Below are positions 23,895-36,248 of a stretch of DNA of 64,000 bases, one piece after another. Source of the stretch: Chimonanthus salicifolius (lineage: Eukaryota > Streptophyta > Magnoliopsida > Laurales > Calycanthaceae); the NCBI GenBank assembly GCA_013350335.1, contig CM023537.1, forward strand, positions 45,568,111 to 45,632,110. The letters run 5' to 3'. The notes below the pieces were generated by a model. It saw only the letters and a program-made list of their open reading frames with translations, searched no databases and was not told the DNA's origin. Both the position numbers and the translations under genes were made by a program. How positions within the stretch are numbered: the stretch's first letter is position 1; each line of letters starts with the position of its first letter.

Positions 23895-23908
23895 GGCTCT
23901 GATATCCA
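23895..23908 (-). promoter_or_regulatory. Primer-binding site of Gypsy element 2
   Basis: On the minus strand this reads TGGATATCAGAGCC. It differs by one inserted base from TGGTATCAGAGC, the usual initiator-methionine tRNA complement. It lies two bases after a CA that can be the LTR end (GCCTGCA). Confidence 0.55.
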
Positions 23909-23910
23909 CA

Positions 23911-24800
23911 TGCAGGCCTAGGGTCGATCTGATAAAAACCCAGCGCAGATTCGTAGTTTCAGAGTATGATCTTTGAAGGACTCGCGCAACCAATCATAGT
24001 TCGTGAAATGATTTTGCCTTGACTAGAGTATTGTTAAACAATACCCAGAATCGAAAGATAGGCGTCTTGAGAATTCAATTAGCCTTATGGAATTTAGGTT
24101 AAGCCTTTTTTTAATTCCATTGATGAGACATTGCGGAAGCGAGAGTTAAAAGAGTAAAGTATGAAATTCAAATATGCAATTTAATCTAAAACCATAAAAC
24201 TAAATTAAATTATAAGTCATTGGTACTTAATTGGAAGATAAAATCGATCCTAATCCAAGACCTGGCTGAGAGCTTGAGTAACTACACAGTGTCTTGAAGA
24301 AATAAACTAAGTATTATTGAAATATGGTGGAATACGAAAATTACACATGTATTTATAATAGAAAAAAAACAATGAAAAGACTAAAATACCATGCTAAATT
24401 CGCCCATGCTATACATGGAATTAGTCTCTCTAAAAAAAATCCTAAAATTTAGAAAAATCCCTAAAAGAAAGGAATTTCCCTTGGAGAGAGAGAAATCCTC
24501 TCCATGCACCAATGTGTATTCCCCTTTGGGAATTGCGCAACCCCTCTTTCTCATCTCTTCTCCTTCTTTCTCTCTTGCTTGCATGCCTATCCTTCATGGG
24601 AGAATTGATTGTGGTCCAGACACTTGGCACTTGGAGAGAATCGGAGTTGGGACTTTCTTGGACTTCTTGGTGAGCTTGGACTGAGGTCTTGTCTGAGAAG
24701 CTTTGTTAGTACGACTTAGTGTATAAAACCACCGATTAACGGAACAACTATCATCAAAGTCCAAAGTCCTATTTAAAGTAGACTTGTGAAATTATCAATG
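23911..24800 (-). repeat. 5' LTR of Gypsy element 2 (outer end not located)
   Basis: It begins on the plus strand with TGCAGGCCTAGGG beside the primer-binding site. A minus-strand TATA box, TATTATAAATACATG, lies at about 24345-24360, giving about 440 bp of R-U5. The U3 end, expected to start TG on the minus strand, is uncertain and is placed near 24800. The corresponding 3' LTR is almost wholly missing. Confidence 0.4.
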
Positions 24801-25103
24801 TCAGTTTAAGTAATTAATTATGGATTTTCGTCTTGTAGCATGTACTATGCTTGAAAGGATCACGCATGCATTCATTTGAACTTATTTAATTTTGTTTAAT
24901 TTTTAGATATTTGGAGATGTATATACAATTATTTAAATTGCATAGTCAGATATTATGTACATCTACCCTCGTTGGAAATGGCATAACCCAAAATAGTCAT
25001 TTCTTTGGTCAAAGTATATTTTTCATAAGTGGATGGAGAGAAATCAGCCTGTGTTAGAAAAAAATTCTTTTTAAATTCATTTTTCAATGATGAATATAGT
25101 CTT
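24801..25103. other. Unassigned AT-rich sequence
   Basis: I see no gene, repeat boundary or conserved motif. It may include the rest of the Gypsy 2 U3 region. Confidence 0.4.
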
Positions 25104-26089
25104 CAATGTTTTAAAATCTAGCCCGTCAAGTGAACCGGATAGAAGGTCGGGTTAAATAAGTTTCAACCGGGTCCAACCATAGATAAACCCGTGTCATAAT
25201 ATTATATTATTAATAATATTAAATTATTAACTAAAATTTGATTATTGAGTTGAAATAAAATTTTAAATAAAAATATATATTTTTTAAAATAAAAACATGT
25301 AAATTTTTTCGAGAAATTTTAAAAATTATAATTTTTATTATAACTTGTTAAAATAAATAAATACTTATTAACTATTTATTTTTCAGAAACTAGAGTTGTC
25401 ACTCAAAACTCCCCATTCACTTTTTTTAAATATGAAATTTCTCCAATCCCTTAACCTCATAGTACCTTTTTTGTTTGATCTCCGCTTCCCCAAAATTACC
25501 TCGAGCCTCTTACAGCCTCTCAATCACACTTCCCAAAATGAAGCCTTCAAGGTTTCTTAGAAACCTCCTACTGCCCTAAAGTCCCAAAAGAAGCCCTCTC
25601 AAAGCCACATGGTTCCATTGACATTTTCTCTTCTCTCATTTCTTATCGTGGCTTTTCCATTTTTTGCACCATCTCTACGGAAAGTCAAAGCTATCGAACT
25701 GAGAAAAATAGAAAATCAAAGCTCTTTAACAGTATAATCACAACTCTTTCCTAAAATATGTGATATTTTCCATTTTGTTTCTCATCTCATTTGCAAGCAT
25801 CTCTTTTTCTTTCCATTTCTTCAAGTCCATTCCAGAGGCTGTCAATTTTGTTTTTAAAAAAAAAAAAAAAACATATGAATTATTTTTAAAAATAATTTTT
25901 TATTTAATATTTTTTGAAATGGTTTATTAAGGGTTAAGGGCCATAGGCTTTTTAAGAAAACCGGTCAACTAGTGGGTTTGACTGGGTTTTATCTCTTGTG
26001 CGGGTTTTTGAAGAAACCGACTCGCATGTAAGCTGGTCCGAGGTAGAACCTGGTTCAACCAGCAGGCCGAGCCGGGTTTCAAAACACTG
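25104..26089. mobile_element. hAT-like non-autonomous element (about 1 kb)
   Basis: The ends form an imperfect inverted repeat. The left reads CAATGTTTTAAAATCTAGCCCG and the complement of the right reads CAGTGTTTTGAAACCCGGC. CAGTGTTTT ends with GGGTT/CCGG-rich subterminal sequence (25130-25190 and 25925-26075) are common in plant hAT-derived non-autonomous elements. The flanking 8-mers (ATAGTCTT and CTTATGAA) do not match, so the target duplication has decayed or the boundaries are a few bases off. There is no transposase coding; a 15-A tract lies near 25857-25871. Confidence 0.5.
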
Positions 26090-26097
26090 CTTATGAA

Positions 26098-28090
26098 TAG
26101 GATTTTCTCTCTCTTAAAAGATTGGAATCAAAATCACAGTTTGATTGCAGACGAAATTTCACAAATTTATCTATTATTGATGTTTAAAGCATTAAATATA
26201 GAGTTATGATATTATAATCAAGTCTGTGCTTAACCCATCACTAATCCATCAGTGAATCCTTCTTCTATCCTTCTTCTATACTCAACATTTCTTTGAATGT
26301 TAGTGACATTAGTGAGCCTACGAATGAGTGGGACATTTTCTATCGTGATTTCTTTCCACAATGCAAAATTTTTTTGGGTCTACTTTGGACACTACTAATC
26401 AAGGAAAAAGCAAGGATGGCCAAAGAAATAGCGTAACTTTATGGTCATAGTTGTGTATTTAATAATTCAAAAGCAATGGTTGAAGTGTGTTTGGCATAAA
26501 AAAATTGGTGGGTATGTGTTGAAATTTCAATTTAAATGAGAAAGCACTTTATAATTGCTAATGAACAATATTTCATCCACATAAATTGAGAGCTAGACAT
26601 GTGTATTTCTATAAAGTCATATAAACAATGCTGTGTCTTTTTTAGCCTACGAAATCCAATCCACTACCAAATGATCTTACTTTGGGAAACCAAGATTTTA
26701 TTTCATCAATAAAGCCAAGTCGTTGAACCATATACACATTTAATAAGTTCCATGGAGAAAGGCTTAGTGGACTTCCAAGTTGGTGAATACTTAATAGACT
26801 ACCACCTATAAGGAATAAGTAGAGATTATAAGTCTTAAATTGTGTGGTGGGTTTGACTGAGAGTTGAAGATTTTGTAGGGTCAAAACTGAGTTGTTAGTC
26901 ATGTCTTCCGACTATAAGATTAAGAGAGGTTGGTCTGACGGCCAAGAATCCACCTTAGGATGCAACGATCTATATTCGACTTACATGTAACTTCAAGAGG
27001 CCTCTGTTTAATCAGATGAGACACTTGAACACTTTCAGTCATAAAAAAAATTATTCTAAACATGTGATTCGCTTTCCTATTTATGTATCCCTTTTATTAT
27101 CATCAGCAACCGTTAGTATTCCATCTATTATATATTGTTAGTATTCCATCTATTATATATGTCTTTCTTAGTGAAGTGAGATCACGTGTACCTTTCTTAC
27201 TGTCATTCCAAATTAAGGCTTTGTACTCGGTTTGCATACCCTCCCTCCCATGATGTGCTACTGTGCTTGTGAGAAATAGTAGGGCTCAACCTCAATAATT
27301 GTGCTGGTTGCTACCGGAAAAAGGATGTTTGGAAGTGTATAAACCTTTGCATTCTTGTGCCATCATGAGATTCTGTAATTTTTTAGTTGTTTTTGTAGTG
27401 AGTAGTGACCACTTGAGAAATAGGGGGTGATGTGGACGTTTGATGTAGCTGTAGTTCAACTTTAGAATTAATGAGAAAATTTCAAGAGCTAAGACTTATG
27501 AAATTAAATTTAAGGAATTAGATGAGGGCCTGGAAGGTTTGAGAAAATTCAAATTTCAAAATAGCCAAGTTCGAAGAAAATAAAGAGATCTTCTAGAAAT
27601 CGCATCTAGAATTAAACTAAAGAATTCGACTCAATTAAAATGAAGGAAAAACTAATTCAATTATTGAACTCAATAATTACTCTTACTTTAGAAAAAATCG
27701 CTTTCACTAATAACACCTCGAATGTATGATTTGCACTTTGGAAAAAAATTTACATAGAGTTGAAGAATAATATTCACACAAGTTAACTTGGATCGTGCCT
27801 ATGTGGGCTACCAAGACTTTTATTTAGGTTGTTACGAGACCAAGATTAATTAGTGTGATTAAACAACAATCAATATCAAAAAAATTTATGAATCAAATGG
27901 TCTAAAAATTAATTAAATTAAAATAAAATATAGAATGCAACTTTGGTGGAACAAAAGATAGAAAGAGTGACACAATTGAAATTGGAAATGGCTTAGTACC
28001 ACAATGCAATAAGTTTAAATACTTGGACTTTATGGTAAAATCACATGGAGGATGTAACTTATATATGACAATTAGATTGGGAGCAAGATG
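26098..28090. other. 2-kb stretch without recognisable gene or element
   Basis: The sequence is AT-rich, with only short open frames. The only structure I see is a 25-bp tandem duplication (TTAGTATTCCATCTATTATA...) at about 27113-27163. A minus-strand open frame of 86 codons at 26642-26902 matches nothing I recognise. Confidence 0.4.
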
Positions 28091-28098
28091 GGAAAAGT

Positions 28099-28463
28099 TA
28101 GGGGTGAAACTTGGTCGGGTTTTAACCCAACCCACATGACCTAACCCAAGAAATCAATGGGTTTGGGTTATGCATTTATATATTTCGGGTCAGGTCGGGA
28201 AAATAAAAACCCGTATCAAATTCGGGTCGGGTTGGGTTGAGAGATTTGAGAGCTGACCCTATGTAACACGAGTCGACCTGAGTGCATTAAGTTATAAAAC
28301 AACACTCGAGTTGACTCAGGTTAGAAATACGGGTAGGATCGGGTTGAGTAATTCGGGTCAGCCATTCAGGTTGGGTCGACTCGGGTTCAATAATTTTTGA
28401 CATGGGTTGGGTTGGCTTTATTAAAACTTGGCCTGACCCAACCCGACCCGAGTTTCAGCTCTA
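28099..28463. mobile_element. hAT-type MITE with perfect 8-bp target duplication
   Basis: The target duplication GGAAAAGT occurs at 28091-28098 and 28464-28471. The ends are inverted repeats of about 24 bp: left TAGGGGTGAAACTTGGTCGGG, complement of the right TAGAGCTGAAACTCGGGTCGG. The 365-bp interior is non-coding and full of GGGT(T/C)GGG / ACCC(G/A)ACCC phrases. The 8-bp duplication and TAGGGGTG-type ends place it in hAT. Confidence 0.92.
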
Positions 28464-28689
28464 GGAAAAGTGTAAACAAACGTTCAAAGTTCTGTATGAT
28501 AAAAGAGTTCTACATTGTTTAAAGGGACAATTTTACAAAACAATTAATAGATTTGCAATGTTTTATGAATTTAAGTGTCGGAAATAAAGAAAAGACATAA
28601 GATAAAATTAGAGTAATGGAGATGTGCATATTGTACTCGATGAGTAGGTTAATCCTAAATGGTAGAGTTAAAAACAACCACATGAAAGA

Positions 28690-31362
28690 TGTTGCCTAGA
28701 GAATTAGAGAATTACCCGAGAGGGGAGGATTGGGTGGGGGGAGAGGGAAGAGGGTATTTGACAAACTTTTCCTCTTCCTTGTGATTTACCAAAGTTCAAA
28801 ACAAGAGCCGAAAATAATAATAAGTGAATAAATACATTCAAGTAAATAAAGAGAAATATATGAGAGGAGATAGAGAGTTGAACTCGTCAATTTTAGTGAG
28901 GTTCGACAAACGGCTTATGGATGGAGAGAGACCCAAGTCAATAATCTGAAGTAGAAGACACTCTTCTTCTTCAGGATTGCTTTAACCTTTTACAAATTTG
29001 ATACCAAGTACAATGATGATTCTTGAATAACTATTGAAGATATGAAATTGATCAAGCCTAAGAGTTAAACATTGAAAGAATTTGAATTCATCACAGTTGG
29101 AGTCTCATTAAATGCAAATATGACCGTTGGAAGCTTCATTTAATACTCCAAAATGTGACCATATTCCGCAGATTCGGTTGACCGGATTATCATTCGATTG
29201 TCCAGATATCCAAAGATAGGTATAACAGTTTGAATCATTCTGTCGTCCCAATAGGATGTTTCGGTCTGTTAGTGCCTCGGATGGGCCAAGTGCATATGTT
29301 TGTTAATTCCATGACTCGAAAAGAAGCACTTGCAGGAAGCTTGAAGACCCAAGATGATCAAGAGAAAAGATTATGCTCTACTAAATTGAAGCTCATCATT
29401 CTGGCAATCATAAAACAGGTAAAATGGTCATAGATAACTTTAAGTGGTACCCACACCTTAGAGAGGAATAATCCTAGGCTTAGTTGCATATGTTGGTAAT
29501 AAACATAACTTTCCTAGAGAGGATGCTGAATAGTGAATTTGAAGTGAACTTGAAAACATGAGTTACGTAACAGTAACATTTCTAGTCACCGACCCTTCGG
29601 TGTGACCAACTTGTCGGTACATTACCGTTACTACAACTGGTTGCCTTCGCTATATAAACCAATCTTTATGCAACCAGTTGGTATCTTCAGAAGGATCAGT
29701 TGGACCCTCATCTTTATCAGTGAGCTTAACAAGGACCAACAGAAGGATCACACACTCTCTCTCTTGTGCTTACACTAAGGGAATCAAATACAACCAATCA
29801 GATGAATTGAGTTGTAAGAGAGAGAGGAAGGAAGAAAAACTCATAAACAACCAATTTGAGGGATGAGTTAGAAAGTGAGAGGAGAGAACCTTAAAATAGG
29901 AAACCTTTGGTAGAACCAGTTTCTTTGATACCCTGGGTTGTGGTTGCTCAACGGCGGCTATAAGGAGGAGCGTCGGCACACATTGGGTGGGATCTTGAAG
30001 AAGCACACATAAGGAGAAAGAGCTTCTTGGTTTTAATTTTCTTTAAAACATTTGTTTAGAAAGTGGATTAAGGAGAGGTACTCCGGAACCACTATAAAAA
30101 ACTCTAGAGCGGAGTCTCTCGCACAATGGTGGGTGGAATTCTTAGCCAAATGGGTATGTGGAATTCCTATTCGACAGTGGTGGGTGAAATTCTCAGCCGA
30201 TTGAGTGAGGTGGGATTCCTATTTTAATTGTGAGGGTGTAAGTCCCCGCTTAGTGGATTTTGGAGATAGCTTAAGGTTGAGCGAGTTCTAACAGTGGATG
30301 TAGGTTAGCTAATCGAACCACTTTAAATTGGTCTTATGGTGTTTGATCTTTGTGTGTTTGTATTTAATGTTTAAGTACTCTTCTTAACACATATCGTTTT
30401 GCATATTGATTATCTTATTCTATACATTATGCATTTGCATCGATAATCAAGCTTTATGTAAAGGGGCCAAAATCTTAGTGTGAATGTTTAAAGAATTAAA
30501 TAAACAATCCATCACACTAAACAAATTTCTTGATTAAATATTCTGTTGCAGTCAAAACAATCAAGGAATTTGTAAACACCATTAAAAATGAGATTGACCT
30601 ATTCATCCCCTCTTTAGGGTTAATCATGATGTTCTAGCACATTGAAAATGGGAACTTTCACGGTTGTCCGAATTTATCAGAGAGCACATCTTTGTTTCAA
30701 TTAAACACTTCGGTCAACTGGATTAATACTTTCGGCCATTCGGATTTATCTGAGCGTGATTGGTTATTTCGACATTGAACTTAGCTCAACCGAACTATTT
30801 GTGGTTGTCCAAATTTATCTGAGACAATAGTATAACAGTTAACACATTTGGTCGACCGGATATATTCAGTTCGTCTGAATTTCAGTGAAGTTTGTATCTC
30901 AGTCAAATCCATCTTATCAAGTCCATAATGATTTTTAATGAGTCATGAGACTTGTGTAATATCCAGGAACTTATCAAAGTATAGTCTATTGGTTTCTTAA
31001 GTTCTTAGAAGTATCACTTGAGTTATAGTGATCTGTCATTGAATAACTTCATAATAATTCTAGAATACACATGTCCTAAGACTAAAGACACTAGCATATA
31101 TTCTTCAATTCTTCAATCTTAATGTCTTGAGCCTTGTGATCTTCAATGGTATTAGGCGACCATTTCTTCATATCTCATAGATAACTTGTGTAGGACTTTG
31201 TTTGATATTCAATACATGTCTGCTTCACAGCTAAACGTATCATTCTTTTGAGTTGAACCTTATGCATATAATGCTTAAACATAGAGTGTTAGCACAATTC
31301 GTCAATGACTTTGTTATTATCAAAACCACCAAGAATCATGGGCTACAACCTTAGGACTAACA
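28690..31362 (-). mobile_element. P: Copia-type solo LTR, split by T2
   Basis: On the minus strand it begins TGTTAGTCCTAAGG (31362 downward) and ends ...CTAGGCAACA at 28690. A perfect target duplication AAAGA flanks it (28685-28689 and 31363-31367). Without T2 it is about 1.27 kb. A purine-rich tract (28720-28760) lies near its 3' end. TTCGGTTGACCGGAT-like motifs cluster at 29170-29260 and 30661-30900 on either side of T2. No coding sequence. Confidence 0.8.
29267..30660 (+). mobile_element. T2: Copia-type solo LTR
   Basis: It starts TGTTAGTGCCTCGGATGG and ends TTCTAGCACATTGAAAATGGGAACTTTCA. The flanks are CGGTC (29262-29266) and CGGTT (30661-30665), a target duplication with one mismatch. 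A TATA box CTATATAAACC lies at about 29650. A GACCCTTCGGTGTGACC motif pair lies just upstream (29587-29620). It shows the family phrases GTGGTGGGTGGAATTC, CTAACAGTGGATGTAGG and GGGTTAATCATG. There is no internal region. It is inserted in P in the opposite orientation. Confidence 0.85.
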
Positions 31363-31367
31363 AAAGA

Positions 31368-33182
31368 TAGTTTAAAATAGCCCAATAGATGACAAATTGA
31401 TAGGAACACCTTTGAGGTGGTTTAGGCTCGTTTGTAAAAGATTTGAGACAACCTTAGTATGTAGAGTTTAAAGTTTGTAAATTGTTGGCCAAAAGGAGAA
31501 GATGCTGACGGTTGGAAATGTGGAGGAAAAAGATAAAGAAATACATGTCTAGAATGGATTGATAGAGTGCATAATCTATGATAGACTTAAATGGAGAAGT
31601 AGAATTAAAAACATTCAATCCTAGATAAATGAGATTTTGGCATTTGATCAAAATAATGATGGTTACAAGGCTTAAGATTCAATGAACTTGGATACCATAA
31701 TGATAGAGAACCCAAGACAAGTTTGGTCCAACAAGTTGTCATCACTCCACATCATCCTAGTAGTGCTCTTATTCAGTAAGCCTAATGAACTTGGACACCG
31801 TAATGATAGGGACCCCAAATCAAGTTTGGTCCATCAAGTTGTCATCAATCCCAGTAATGCTCTTATTTACTAATCTAAAAATTACATATCAACATTATTA
31901 TCACCATTTATCCGATCGATCTACGATTGACTTTTATATTTGAGTTTATCAAATTATTTTAATGAACAAACTGGATATTTGATGTCTAAAGGATTTGAAC
32001 CCATAACCATTAGATTATAACAAGAAGTCTTTACTGTCTGGGACTTTTCTATTAAATTTCTCCTCAAATAGAATAATTACACATAAAAAAGATATAAACA
32101 CTACTAAAATAAAACTATTAAAATTGTGCCATTATCGCGGCGCCCATCCATGTTGCTATTTCGGGTTTGATTGAAAGAGAAAAAGAAATCGAAAATCTCT
32201 CCCAAGGAGTAGTTCCACCTTACTTGCCATTTTTGTTGCATATCCACCACCTTCACATGTAATTTTCCTTCATCATTATTGCTAGGATTTTCTAGGTTTC
32301 TTGAAGAATGGTCTCACATTGCATTTAATGGAAAAAAAAACATAGACTCATGTACCTTGGATCTAGGCTAATTTATTTCAATTATTTTTTTATTATATGC
32401 TCTTTAAATAATGATTTTTTTTTAAGCAATCAAATTTGTCATAAGATTTCATCCAATATCGAGAATGAGGTACTTATTTCACGAGATGCATTGCATAAAT
32501 GCTAAATCTAGATGACTTCGTATTATGATGACGTTGGTGAACCTCGGTGATTCAAATGTGGCTCTTGTTCTTGCTTGAAGAGAAATGATTTAAACATAGA
32601 ACATGTGATGGGGCACCGAATCCAACAAATCCGATAATGACTCTACCGAGACATGATTGGATAAAATTGAGAAATTGACTATCCCTATCTGAATTTATGT
32701 TCAAATCGATGGAGGAAAGAGAGCGCCCAAAAACAATCCATGTGGACCTGTCTCAAGGTCCCACTTTGAATTCCACTTCAGTGGACAAGTCAGCAGCATG
32801 TGGACCCCACTAGAAGGCCAACATGAAAGGGGAATACAATTCAAACAGCAAGGTGCGCTGCGACTGGTTGCATCGTTTGATTTGGAAAACCAAGAATGGA
32901 AAATTTCCATTACGCGTGTTGCTAGATTTGAATGCCACCATTTTAGTAGTGTTGTTTTAAACAACAAGAGCTGAGTATCAAGGGACAAAATCCTTTGTAA
33001 AGAGGAAGGAAAGATTTTGACTAGTTTAAGCATAGATTTCAGACCACATATTTTTTTTTTTATAGATTTAATAGACAAGGAAACCGGACGTTGAGTTGAT
33101 TTTTGGCAAAAAAACTTGAAAGATTTTAGGCCCAAAAATACAGCACAAGATTGGGTGAACCAGCTGCAAGAACGACAATGCA
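31368..33182. other. Unassigned stretch with a local tandem duplication
   Basis: No element boundary found. Two adjacent copies of a roughly 103-bp unit (ATGAACTTGG...AATGATAGNGA.CC...TCAAGTTTGGTCCA) lie at about 31680-31877. At 32118-32260 one frame is open for about 46 codons with fairly even codon use (AIIAAPIHVAISGLIEREKE). It has no clear splice sites and I do not recognise it. The 194-codon minus-strand open frame at 32701-33285 is low-complexity and unlike any family I know. Confidence 0.4.
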
Positions 33183-33279
33183 TCAGCGCTTGAGACAAAG
33201 GAAAGAGGGAGAATGGAAAAAAAACTGAGAGAAAAGAGAATAAAATAGAGAAGAGTATGAGCGAAATAGAGAAGGAAAT
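33183..33279. repeat. Copy 1 of a purine-rich direct repeat (with 47424-47513)
   Basis: AGAGAATAAAATAGAGAAGAG and GAAATAGAGAAGGAAAT recur at 47424-47513 with about 85-90% identity by eye. This copy stops exactly where X4 begins. Confidence 0.55.
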
Positions 33280-33756
33280 TGTCACGCACTACCCCGATGT
33301 GGGCCTGGAGCGCGATGATGTTTTTCTCCAACACACAAGGAAACCTATAGTGGTTTATAAGTTCTCCCGTCTGTAGGAAGTCTTACCGTAAGTCGGTGGA
33401 GTTTCAAACATTAAAATGTCACATATGCTCTTCAAGTTTGCATGCGGACTCAAACATGTACTATAACATTCACCCAAAATATCAAACCACAATACATCAT
33501 AATAGCACAAGAAGAACATAGTGGTTTTATAACATGTCTAGAAGTGTTTCAAACAAGTGCAATAATATTACAACTTTTAAAAAAATGTTTCTCTAACATA
33601 AAGTAATATTTCTCATCTAACAGAGAGTATTGGGGTTCCATTTCTATACTGCAGCAATGGGGGTTCGTTTATTTCGTCCTAAGGCAGGTTCTTGAAAACG
33701 TAAAGGAGTGAGCTAATCAGTCCAATGAAGAGAAACAATAATTCATACAAACATGT

Positions 33757-34390
33757 TGTGACGCCCAGGCCCAGACGCCTTAGGCCCAGTTCCTAGGCCC
33801 AACAGTGCTAGCGCTGCTGGAGAGGGAGAGGGAGAGAAAGAGAGTTGGCTGGCAGTCTGGATGTGGGAAATTGTCCCACATCGCCCAAGAGCGAGAAATT
33901 CTTCGGATATATAAGAAAGGGAACCCCTCCACCTAAGCACAACAAGTTTTCGGCTTGGGAGTAAGCTTGGGCTTAAAGCAAACACGTGCATGTCTTTTTG
34001 GGCCAAGGCGGACAATATTGTGCTACTGTCGAGATGAGTCGTTAAAATGGTATTAGAGAACGGTTCAACTTTTTCCCATGTGGGTCATGTGATGTCGCCG
34101 AGCCAAGGACAACTCTCTTAAGAGGGGTGGGTTGTGATGCCTAGGCCAAGACTCCTCAGGCCCAGTCCCCAAAGAGGGAGAGAAAAAGAGAGGTTGGGCA
34201 TGCGGATGTGGGAAGTTGTTCCACATCGTCCAAGAGCCTGAAATTCTGGGGTATATAAGAGGGAGCACCCCTCCACCTAAGAACAATGGTTTTTGGGCTT
34301 GGGAGTGAGCCTGAGCCCAATGCGAAGCCGTGCGGGTCTTTTTGGGCCCAAAGCGGACAATATTGTGCTGGGCCGGGATGGGTCATTACA
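33757..34390 (+). mobile_element. TRIM element 1 (LTR - 86 bp - LTR)
   Basis: A miniature LTR retrotransposon of 634 bp. The left LTR (33757-34046) starts TGTGACGCCCAGGCCC and the right LTR (34133-34390) starts TGTGATGCCTAGGCC and ends GGGTCATTACA. Both contain CCACATCG-CCAAGAGC, a TATATAAG promoter motif and CGGACAATATTGTGCT. The 86-bp interior has a primer-binding site TGGTATTAGAGA (34048-34059; initiator-Met type with one change) and a polypurine tract AAGAGGGGTGGG beside the right LTR. The target duplication is CATGT / CAAGT (one mismatch). There is no coding capacity, so it is mobilised in trans. Confidence 0.9.
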
Positions 34391-36248
34391 CAAGTTATCA
34401 ATCAAGTATGTTAATTATTCTAAACAGATTGTCGATCAAAACATGCCACTCGTGCTTTACACATTGGGTCAAAACCCTAAAATGGTCATCCTACCATTTT
34501 ATTCATGCAACTTCCGAATATTGACTTGCGTTCATTGCATTTCTGTCTAAAGACATCCATTCTACACTAATGTCACGCCCTGGCCCAAAATAGACACTGT
34601 GAAGCGGAAAAATAGTTTTCTTTTTTGAATATCACACATGGGAAACACACGTGTGCTCACAAGACAGTCATCGAAGTCATAAATAAACTCAAATACCATT
34701 AATATCTCAAAGGGGTATAAATTCTCCAACATAAATATCATTAAACTTTCTAAAAATTATTACATACTAATCCTCAATGAATCAAACTGAAAACTAACAT
34801 CATCAAACTAAAATCAAATAATGAAATAATCAACTAAATATGTAGTGCGTATAAAGTATCATTATTGACTAAGCTCTTCCTCGTGGTCCCTCGGACCCAG
34901 ACGGTGCAACATTACCTGAAATTGCAAGGATGTGAGTACCAACAATACTCAGTAAGAAAATATATGCATGTTACACACTCACGCACCCCATAATAATGTA
35001 TGAAATGGAATGTAAATAATGCTACGCAATCATGCATTGCTATCAATATAATCAGTGGGAACATAAGCACACCCAAGGATACCTTTATGGAATGGGTAGT
35101 CAAATAACATCACAATCCCTTGCGAGACTTGGCCACGACTTACGAAGTGGGAGATCCATGTCTAGAATGTCAAGTTTAGCTCACCCTGCGTCCCTTCACC
35201 ACTCTGGTAATTCAGTCAAGCTGAAGGTGATCGATATACGTCTTACTAGGCTAGTACCACCCGTAGTCGGGTTCACAAGTATTTAACCCAGTGCAACACT
35301 GCACACTAATGTGCAAAATAGTCGTGAGAGCATCCTACAACGCGTAACATTTGAGGGGCTATACTCCTCAACAACAACCAGAAATAACCATGAGAGCGTC
35401 CTACAATGCATAACATGTGAGGAGCTATACTCCTCGACGACAACCCTATAGGACTAAGTCCCACAGCCGACACCCCCGTTCCAATAGGGTTCCTTAATTT
35501 AAACCATTACACTGTCACACCAACCTCCTCTAGGGAGTGGGGACTTCTACTAGTGGGGCCTAAGCAAGGGAAATACACATAATCAAGTCATATATACCCT
35601 TTGGGTCTAATCCCAAATCTAATAATTCTCATATCATCATGCACATTATTATCATATCCCCCACCCACATCCTAGATAACATCTTAGGTACACATCAGTG
35701 AGTAATTCCAAAGGAACATTGGATTCAACACTTAGGGCAATAAATAAATCATATTCATAATATGATTCCAAAATCATCACAGATATCAACATAGCAATTC
35801 CATTTTAATTCATACATTTAACATAATTGTTCTATTAGGTTGTTATGGGGATATGGATCACATAGATACACAACTCGGGTTTATTAACACATATTCATAA
35901 CCCTTGCAATCAGTTCGACCCGTCTTATGGTGGTTTATCATCATAAGTCCACGTACTCCCTTTTTAATGGTACAAACACAAATATATCCGTCAAGAAATC
36001 ATCTTAGCCATTTCATAAGGGTCTCCAATAATTATTTCAAATTTTCCATCATCATAATAAGATCATAACCATGCTACATATCACATAATAGGGTATTATA
36101 GGGGTTTATGCATCACATACGGGATATTAAATCGTATATATCATGCATTAAATCACAGTAATAGCACAATAAATTCCCTAATTTAATATACGAGCATTTA
36201 AGCATCCAAAAAGAAAGTTTGTAGCAATTCCTCACCTCGAAAGTTACT

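Noticed and set aside
25104..26089. Possible host gene fragment (exon-like CT-rich stretch at 25430-25690)
   Set aside because: No sustained open frame, and the stretch is bracketed by hAT-like inverted ends.
31980..32045. tRNA-like phrase GATTTGAACCCATAACC
   Set aside because: It resembles a T-arm on the minus strand, but no acceptor stem, D-arm or anticodon stem could be built around it.
32701..33285. 194-codon minus-strand open frame with a hydrophobic start
   Set aside because: The N-terminus comes from the purine-rich repeat, the end has no domain, and it runs up to a transposon boundary. I see no reason to call it a gene.
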